From: Xanthostigma xanthostigma
Lineage: Eukaryota; Arthropoda; Insecta; Raphidioptera; Raphidiidae
Direction: 5' to 3'
Assembly: GCA_963575645.1 (NCBI GenBank)
Contig: OY754466.1
Span: 35,062,001 to 35,126,000 of the forward strand
Length of the DNA: 64,000 nucleotides
Positions 57,356 through 64,000 of this stretch are shown here, in pieces. Position numbers and translations under genes: made by a program. The notes under the pieces are model-generated. The model searched no databases. It worked only from the letters and a program-made list of their open reading frames with translations, and was not told the origin of the DNA. The stretch's first letter is position 1. Each line of letters starts with the position of its first letter.

Positions 57356-57567
57356 AATAGGAGTGTGCGAATAGTGTATCTTCCTTGTCGAGCCAAATAT
57401 TTCCTAATAGACAATAGTAGTTTATGTGCCTAGATTTTATTGCATTTTTTCATGTATGATTTGTGACATTATGTTAAAACCAGCGAGTTTTATCAGTCAT
57501 ACGTGTCGTAAAAGCCTTACAATCGCGATACTTACTACATTTTTTGCACGAACTTCCTATAAAATAC

Positions 57568-57605
57568 GGCGATAACCTCGGATGTTGAGCATCTATAATC
57601 TACAA
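57568..57605 (+). repeat. Dispersed AGACGCT hairpin repeat, copy 6
   Basis: CGATAACCTCGGATGTTGAG + CATCTATAATCTACAATC, then a (TC)n run. The left arm is mostly lost. The right arm and tail match copies 2 and 5. Confidence 0.62.
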
Positions 57606-57667
57606 TCTCTCTCTCTCTGTCATATCATAAGTCTTTTGCACCCGGGTGAAGACGGACCGCTAGTATT

Positions 57668-58592
57668 CAGTGTTGCCAGAACTTTTTTGTTTTGCGTACT
57701 AGATCAGGGTTGAAAAAAGTACAAAAAAGTATTAGAATTTTTTTAAGATTTGCCAACCACAAATGACCTATTTTAACAACCTGGCTTAAATAATTTTGTT
57801 GTGTGCACGACTGGAGAGCAAAAAAAAAACGAATGACTTTTTTTTTAACAACACCTAATTTCACAAATTTTATCGTGTAGGAGAGCAGAAAAAAAGATCC
57901 TTTCATTTCCACAACAAAAAAGTCTTTTTTTTTTGGTAATTTCCCCTTTTTTCGTTTGTTGTGGTGGGTGTGTGGACATTGGGTATTAAAAAGTACTAGA
58001 TTTATTAAAAAGTACTAGATTTTTGCTTCAACGTACTAGCGTACACAAAATGACAAAAAAGTACTAGATCTAGTACAGCCATTCTCAAAGTGTGCTCCGC
58101 GGAACCCTAGGGTTCCGCGAAACCCTTGTAGGGGTTCCGTAAGAATTTTGAAAAATATTAAAAAAGAATATTGCGTATAATATTTTTTAATATTATGCTA
58201 TACGCACGCCGACAAAAGAGGCAGTGCGAGCTGATCAGCCAGCAAGAAAACAACGTTCATGCCTATTTAAAAGAAAATTTTAAAGGACATTTTGATTTCG
58301 TATACTGGAATAGTTAATAAAATTATTATTATTTAATGTTTGAATGTGTTAACATTAATTATTTTCATTTAAAAAAAAAAAAAAAAAACAATACCTCCCT
58401 TTAGATTTTTTTTAATAAGTAACTGTTACATTGAACCTACTCGTATTATGCTTATTAATAAAGAATGCACATAAAGACATTTTTGTTTTTTTGGAGGGTT
58501 CCGTCAAGTATTTCGCTTTCCAAAAGGGTTCCGTCACCAAAAAAGTTTGAGAACCGCTGATCTAGTACAATTGTACTAGACTGGCAACACTG
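57668..58592. mobile_element. Outer hAT-type MITE of a nested pair
   Basis: The ends CAGTGTTGCCAGAACTTTTT and (reversed) CAGTGTTGCCAGTCTAGTAC are flanked by the perfect 8-bp duplication CTAGTATT (57,660-57,667 and 58,593-58,600). Subterminal GTACTAGA/TCTAGTAC words occur repeatedly. Without the inner insert its length would be about 433 bp. It landed in the ACCGCTAGT end of a retroposon-like repeat (57,640-57,667). Confidence 0.92.
58076..58559. mobile_element. Inner hAT-type MITE of a nested pair
   Basis: The ends CAGCCATTCTCAAAGTGTGC and (reversed) CAGCGGTTCTCAAACTTTTT are flanked by the perfect 8-bp duplication ATCTAGTA (58,068-58,075 and 58,560-58,567). It is related in its GGAACCC/GGGTTCC ends to the larger element at 3,375-4,460. 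Length is 484 bp with a poly-A tract in the middle and no gene. Confidence 0.92.
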
Positions 58593-58600
58593 CTAGTATT

Positions 58601-59609
58601 TATATATTTGACAGTTCATGTCCAGCCAATTGGAATCTATTTGGATTGTTTTCAAAAGACAACGACTAATTTCTGTCTTTGTTGCTCATTTAGATTTAAA
58701 TGACAATTGATAAAACTACAATTCTTTTGTTTTACATTACGCACTAGTACGAAACGGGTAATTTAGTGCCGCTATACAGATATTTATAAAACAACCCTAT
58801 TTTATTTAGGTACGCAAAACAAAGCCTAAATATGTGACCAGTTTTGAAAAACTGCAAATTACATTGAACATTTTCGAAACATCAGACAAACAAAAAACAA
58901 AACAATTGGCGTCTAAAAATAACTGAAACATTTTTTTTTTGTTTTATTTCTTTCGGGAACTAATTTGTACATCAGAAAATATGTCAATAGAATGTGTATT
59001 CTAAGAATGCATAAACTGGAAAACCAATATATTTTACTTGGAAAAATGTTATTATTCACATTTGGATTGGCAAGTAAAGTTCGTTTGTTGACGCCGAACA
59101 CCGTGCGTCTTTCTGATACCTTGCTTTTATGAGATTCGGTTTACTTTTCTGCTTTTAGGCTTTTCAAACTTTCAACGGGAAATGTCGATTCAAGACTTTA
59201 TAACCAGAGTCGGACTATAGTCTGTGCCAATAACGTCATAGTGTAGTGATGGCAGGCTTCGAGAGGGGCGGCAATCATGTTCAAATATATTAACTACATT
59301 TAAATCACACAACTTTGTTTTAAAAAAATCAATAGGGTTCTGAAGATTGGTATAAAGGATAGTATTACCGAATATTTCAATAAATAGAGATATTGCTCTT
59401 GTTGTTGAAGTTTTTCGGCCTATTTATATAAAAATTAAAATAATTAATTTTGAAATAATTAATTTCTTTGACTGTGACTATCCACGTGCTTATACACTGT
59501 CATTTGAGTAATATCTGCCACAATCGTCAAAGAAGCTTTACTTCAACCGTGCGTAAAGGTTACACGGACTCATTTTAAGAGTTCCGTAGGTACCTCAAAA
59601 GGAAAAAAA
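58601..59609. other. No gene recognised
   Basis: AT-rich, no supported feature. Confidence 0.5.
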
Positions 59610-60128
59610 CTCGGGTCGCAGTGCGAAACCCTGCCGACAATATAGTGTATTTGCTATTATAGGCAGTGTGGCTCCCTCATATAAACTTAACTTTATTTTT
59701 TTACAAAATACAAAATTTTACCCCTTAATACACCCCTTAAAATATTATTTTTTTCTTAATTTTAATATTACTATCAATACAACAAATTAAATTCACTCTT
59801 CACTAAATAAATCCATATCTACAAACTAACGTTTTCATAAAATTTTTAAGTCTGGTCCTGTCGGGCCGATTTTAATAAAATTTTGGTAGCACATTTTAAT
59901 CATTACTAAAGGGTTAAATTTCAATTTTGAAACGATTCGGAAAAATTTTTCGGTATTTTCGGGCCCAAAAATATTTTTCAACCCCTAAAACCCACCCTTA
60001 AAGTGACCCGATTGGGCCCATTTTAAATAGGCTTCGTGCGGTGATAGATTTCAACATGTGGTCCAAATTTCGTCAAAATCAATTAACTCCTTCGAAAGTT
60101 ATAGCCCGTACACTTATATATATAAATA

Positions 60129-61047
60129 ACGGGTGATTTTTTAAGAGGTATAGGATTTGATCTTCAAAAAAAACACAAAAAATTTGAAAAAATTGATGAA
60201 ATCTTTATTGGAATCGATAGAACGATCAATATAATTTAATGTTTGAAGATGATTTCATGCAAATGTTGGCCGCGGCTCCGCTGTAGATGGCCCATGCGCA
60301 AGGTCCAATTTTGGCATACTCTCTCCAACATATCGGCCGATATTTCACGAATAAACGCTTCAATATTGGCTTCCAGTGCGTCAATCGTTGCTGGTTTATC
60401 CCTGAAGACATGAGCCTTAACATGGCCCCACAAGAAATAGTCCAAAGGCGTTAAATCACACGATCTAGGCGGTCAATTGACGGGCCCCAAACGTGAGATA
60501 AACTGTTCACCAAAGGCGGCTCTCAATTTGGCCATTGTTTCGCGCGCCGTGTGGCATGTGGCACCGTCTTGTTGAAACCACATGTCAGGCATGTCCAATT
60601 CTTCCATTTTGGGCAAAAAAAAATCGTCAATCATCACACGGTAGCGCTCGCCATTCACAGTAACGTTCCGGCCATCGTCGCCTCTGAAGAAGTACGACCC
60701 GATGATGCCACCGGCCCATAATCCTCACTCTACGTATGCGTGTTAGTGGCTTAATATCCAAAGTGTAAACTGGGTTCGAAATTTAGTCACAAGCTTCCGA
60801 ATAGCTCTCCCTCAGTAGGCCGATCAAACTGCCCATAAATTGGAAGAAGTGCGCGATGCACTCTCTTAACCGAGCATGAATTTTGATAGTAAAATTCAAT
60901 AATTTGCAAACGTTGTTCGTTCGTAAGTCGATTCATGATTAAATTATAGACCAAACTGAACAAGTTTGACAATGACACAAGACACGATTCACGCGTGATC
61001 TGTCAAAAACAGTGTTGCCAAAAAGATACCAGCAAAAAAATCACTCG

Positions 61048-61048
<1 letters not shown>
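60129..61048 (-). mobile_element. Tc1/mariner-type element, internally deleted
   Basis: The terminal repeats ACGGGTGATTTTTTAAGAGG and (reversed) ACGAGTGATTTTTTTGCTGG are flanked by TA (60,127-60,128 and 61,049-61,050). Length is 920 bp. The encoded transposase has lost its central part, so the element cannot move itself. Well-preserved termini and coding remnants make it one of the younger insertions in the window. Confidence 0.92.
60236..60936 (-). pseudogene. Tc1/mariner-type transposase with central deletion
   Basis: The start MNRLTNEQRLQIIEFYYQNS (ATG at 60,936) opens the N-terminal HTH that binds the element's ends. It is intact to YGQFDRPTE, then frameshifted through the KLVTKFRTQFTL and IKPLTRIRRV pieces. 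The sequence then jumps to GGIIGSYFFRGDDGRNVTVN, with the second catalytic Asp in WFQQDGATCHTA and the third in SCDLTPLDYFLWG. It ends RSRGQHLHEIIFKH. The stretch with the first catalytic Asp (about 110-130 residues in relatives) is deleted. An in-frame TGA replaces the expected Trp before PPRSCDL. The catalytic Asps are separated by about 36 residues. The enzyme would be inactive. Confidence 0.88.
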
Positions 61049-61112
<64 letters not shown>

Positions 61113-61317
61113 TAAACATACTTTTCCAAAAATAGTGCCAAACTTCTTAGAAAGTTATGAAACGTCGAGAAATTTTGGTCCGACCCCTAGGTCCCGCCAT
61201 CCGACCGACGCCAATAGTGTAAGTGCCTTATGGCAAATACACTAAAAAGGAAGCATTATATGATCGCTTTGCTATCAAGACTCTTGGAAATCAAAACCTA
61301 TAGGGTACTACTTCCCG

Positions 61318-61374
61318 TTTTATGATTCTAGGTCAACGGGAAGTACTACTTCCTGTTGACCTAGAATCATAAAA
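61318..61374. repeat. 57-nt near-perfect hairpin
   Basis: TTTTATGATTCTAGGTCAAC is followed by GGGAAGT, a 3-nt loop, and the complement, giving about 27 paired bases with one G-T wobble. The 3-nt loop is too short for a typical microRNA precursor. It may be a minimal foldback repeat. Confidence 0.8.
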
Positions 61375-61399
61375 TTTGGCAAGAAGCAATGTTTTATAG

Positions 61400-61852
61400 C
61401 ACAAGTAAAGGGAAAAATCCAAAAACCATAAATTTGTAGTTACTTCACAAAAAATAATGTTTTTAAACCGCAAAAACATGCTACGCACGTACACAGTAAC
61501 AGTTTTAATACAAAACAAGCGTGCGCTACCGGTGCGTTTATACAGCACAACATGAGAACTCTCGCATACAACACGGTATGACGACTAGCCTATCAGATAT
61601 AGCTATAGAGTTACAATATAGTTCAGTAGTCCATCTGAACTCATGGCAATTACACGCTTATTGTCGATGTAATAATAATAAATAATGTTTTTATTCCATG
61701 ATGCCATATAGTGTAGAACAAGTCAAGAGAAGTAGAATTACATCGTAAAATCTTTCAAGGAATAATGACAACATTCAGTCAATAATAGTTTTAATTCAAT
61801 CTTGAATTTATTAGTGGGTAATTACTTCAGAGAAAGGGGTAGTTTGTTTTTT
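61400..61852. other. No gene recognised
   Basis: AT-rich non-coding sequence. Confidence 0.45.
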
Positions 61853-62919
61853 TAACTTCCCGCTTTCAAAAAAAAAAAAAAATTTTTTTTTCAAAAATCC
61901 GGAAGTTTTTGGTTTCACCTCGATTTTCGAAAATCGAGTTTTCGCCAGATCTCGACGTTTTGAGGCCCTAGGAGGAAGCTATTGAAACTATTTTGGCGAT
62001 GATGTCCGTAGGGCTGTATATGTGTGTGTGTGTGTGTGTGTGGTGCGTGTGTATGTATGTAAACCTTTTATATCTTTTGAACGGAGTGTCCGACTGAAAC
62101 GCGGTTTGCGGTATCTGACGTGATCTTGGTGAACTTAGACTTCCTGAAAATTTCAAACGATTCGGCCCAAAAAATTTTGAGAAAAACAAGTTTCAAAAAT
62201 TTTTAAAAATTTGTTTTTGTCAAATATTTTCTAAAGTACTAAACCGATTAATTCCAAAATCTAATCAGCTCTTCTCCTTAACAAACTGCGTCGATTTCCG
62301 CAAACCGCATCAAAATCGGTTCATTTGTTCACGAGATACCGTGAACGAAAAAACCGTAAAAAAGTGTTTTTTTTAAATGACTCTTAAAATTGTTATCAGA
62401 TCGATTTTTTTGTAATAAATTACTTTCTTAGGTTAAAAAACTGCGTCGATCGCAGTAAACCAGATCAAAATTGGTTTATTTGTTCATGAGATAACGTGCA
62501 CGAAAAATTAGGAAAAAAGTAATTTTTTATAATTACTCGTAAAATTCTTATCAAATCGATTTTTATAATTTATTTTCTTAGGTTAAAAAAACTGCGTCGA
62601 TCGCCTCAAACTGCATCATAATCGGCTCATTTGTTCACGAGATATCGTGAACGAAAAATTTGTAAAAAAGTGATGTTTTTAAATTGCTCGTAAAATTCCT
62701 ATGAGATCGATTTTTCTGTAATACATTACTTTTTTAGGTTAAAAAATTGCGTCGACTGCCGCAAATCGCATTCAAAATCGGTTCATTTGTTCATGAGATA
62801 TCGTGAACGAAAATTTCGGAACAGTGTTTTTTTTTTGAGCTCGAAGAGCTAAAAAATAAACTTCTTGCTATATTTTATATATTTTTGAGCGTTTTAAACT
62901 CGAAAATAGCGGGAAGTTA
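61853..62919. mobile_element. TIR element with internal tandem repeats (TAACTTCCCGCT type)
   Basis: The left end TAACTTCCCGCTTTC and right end GAAAATAGCGGGAAGTTA are complementary. Inside are a (TG)n tract (about 62,021-62,043) and a four-unit minisatellite (62,286 onward). No transposase frame is present. The internal phrases (GATACCGTGAACGAAAAA; GATTCGGCCCAAAAAATTTT) suggest an old, widely dispersed non-autonomous DNA element. Confidence 0.72.
62286..62810. repeat. Minisatellite, about 151-155-bp period, four units
   Basis: The anchor (C/T)TGCGTCGA occurs at 62,286, 62,441, 62,592 and 62,747. Each unit continues with AAACCGCATCAAAATCGGTT-like sequence, then CATTTGTTCACGAGATA-like, then GTGAACGAAAA and GATCGATTTTT. 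Units differ by 10-20%, so the array is old. Confidence 0.88.
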
Positions 62920-63360
62920 CAGGGATGGCCTGCAGGGTCAAATTTCTTTTCAAATTTTTTTTAAATATATTGATTTTTGGCTTCTACGATATTATAATTA
63001 GCCACGTCTGAATTATCTAAATTACTTTTAAATAACAAAATAAATGAAGTTTGTTATAAACATCGATGCAATTATTAATTACACCTTTATGTACTACCGA
63101 TTTTGAGGTTAATGTTTTCACATAATTATTTTTGTGTCGGGTGTTATGTAAATGTTCTGTTAAAAATTTACTGAAAATTTCAGGGTTTTTACGTACGAAC
63201 ACACTACAGTTAAAAATATATAAATCAATAATGGTTAATACCTTAAACTTCTTAAATAACGGTTTGCAGTGTACGGAGAGACAACAGTTTTCTAAGGGCT
63301 AAGCAGGATAATCTTCGAGACTCGATTCCCTCAATGGACGAACTATTTACATGCCTACAA
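62920..63360. other. No gene recognised
   Basis: AT-rich, with short overlapping frames on the minus strand that I regard as chance. Confidence 0.45.
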
Positions 63361-63365
63361 GTTTG

Positions 63366-63420
63366 TACGGAACCCTTGGTACGCGAGTTCGACTCGCACT
63401 TGTGCATTTTTTTTCTCTTT
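63366..63420 (+). repeat. Pol III B-box-like repeat end with T-run
   Basis: GTACGGAACCCTTGGTACGC + GAGTTCGACTCGCACTTG contains the B-box-like GAGTTCGACTC and is followed by TTTTTTTTCTC, a possible Pol III stop. It looks like a conserved piece of a dispersed repeat. A full tRNA fold is not evident. Confidence 0.4.
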
Positions 63421-63425
63421 AAAAT

Positions 63426-64000
63426 GACCACTTTCTCAAATATTTCTCGTTGAAACACCCTGTATAATTGTAAGTTATGCAATGCACACAGCTTGGAGCA
63501 TTGAGCACAGCTGACAGTGGTCTGTGACAATTGTGACAGCGACAAAGCGCCGACGGGTATTCTTTTCATGTCATCGTTCGGTCGACTTACACTATATAAG
63601 ACTTAAAGACGCAAGTATATTGCAGCGCGCTCTGTACCTATGTTGTTAATGTTAGCATAGCTTGCTCTTGGTTCTGAAGTTTACATCCGGCGTGATATTA
63701 TGCTCGAGCGATGTCGCGAGATATCAATCACCGATAGTACCTAACCCACTCGAGATACTAATGCCTTGCACAGTATTGAATACGCTTTCTTATGTCTCTT
63801 AACTGCATCTGTACTGACTTTTTCAAGATTGATCATCGAAATCGAGAGCAAATTCCTTCGAGTGATGACACATTCATTCAGTGATGGAGTGATGAAAGCG
63901 GGATATTCAGTCTCTAATTTTAATATGCAATTTTTTATTATTTCGTACATTAATAATATAAAAAATTCCAGTTGGAATAAACTAACTTAAAAGTCATTCT
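63426..64000. other. No gene recognised
   Basis: Mixed AT-rich sequence to the window end. Two opposing frames of about 70 codons at 63,741-63,990 overlap, have no motif, and are treated as chance. Confidence 0.45.

Larger units (their letters stand above)
59610..61245 (+). mobile_element. Dispersed 0.7-kb repeat, copy 2, interrupted
   Basis: Co-linear with 10,651-11,373: CTCGGGTCGCAGTGCGAAAC ... CCCGATTGGGCCCATTTTAA ... (AT)n ... CCGACCCCTAGGTCCCGCCA ... GGCAAATACACTA. A 920-bp Tc1/mariner-type element has inserted at a TA in the (AT)n region, and the remaining (AT)n lies at about 61,048-61,107. The flanks on both outer sides differ from copy 1, fixing the repeat boundaries. Confidence 0.88.

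Noticed and set aside
61012-61245. 77-codon frame spanning the (AT)n tract and repeat end
   Set aside because: The same peptide arises at 11.3 kb because the repeat is duplicated. There is no sign of coding selection.
1-64000. CRISPR array, prophage, plasmid or operon features
   Set aside because: No regularly spaced short direct repeats with unique spacers, no ribosome-binding sites, and no bacterial gene organisation. The sequence is clearly animal nuclear DNA.
1-64000. Endogenous viral or LTR-retrovirus genes
   Set aside because: No long terminal repeats, gag/pol/env frames or polymerase motifs were seen beyond the short LINE-like fragment at 8.4 kb.

Overview
This window is AT-rich nuclear DNA from an arthropod, almost certainly an insect. 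It has no bacterial gene organisation. It contains Tc1/mariner, pogo, PIF/Harbinger-type, ISL2EU-type and hAT-type element remnants, tRNA-derived SINE heads, LINE/RTE-like 3' ends, and an exact arthropod Inr+DPE core promoter motif. The insect order cannot be decided from what is visible, because most of the repeats are of widely shared types.

Host gene content is very low. The one convincing host coding segment is a CpG-rich exon at about 40.6-41.46 kb (+ strand). It encodes a Ser/Lys-rich protein with repeated RSDFFK motifs and ends in a CAG|GTACGT splice donor. A CpG-rich block at 23.1-23.55 kb, on the same strand, carries an Inr (TCAGTC) with a DPE (GGTCG) exactly at +28. It could be the promoter and non-coding first exon of that gene, which would make the 17 kb between them a long first intron.

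The rest is a dense graveyard of transposons, many nested:
- hAT-type elements with 8-bp target duplications at 0.26-0.79, 3.4-4.5, 20.7-21.3, 25.8-26.5 and 57.7-58.6 kb. The last is a hAT-type element inside another. hAT-like termini without clear duplications are at 5.2-5.7, 44.4 and 47.2 kb.
- A four-copy MITE family with TTA duplications at 5.9, 27.0, 29.0 and 54.7 kb, plus unrelated 3-bp-duplication MITEs at 11.4, 29.5, 31.8 and 48.3 kb.
- An ISL2EU/THAP-type element at 19.2-21.9 kb, itself interrupted by a hAT-type insert.
- An internally deleted Tc1/mariner-type element at 60.1-61.0 kb, sitting in the (AT)n tract of another repeat, and an older relative at 7.7-8.2 kb.
- A pogo-like element with a CENP-B-type HTH remnant at 46.0-46.5 kb.
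- Very large foldback palindromes at 9.5, 11.4-11.7, 15.2-16.5, 16.5-17.2, 33.9-34.6 and 39.2-40.1 kb.
- A five-copy family with CCATTCCAAC ends, and a roughly 45-nt hairpin repeat seen at nine places.

I found no intact transposase and no complete protein-coding gene. The most unusual features are the cluster of near-perfect long inverted repeats, the stacked insertions with readable target duplications, a SWIM-type zinc-finger remnant inside a hAT-type element, and the recurrent hairpin family.
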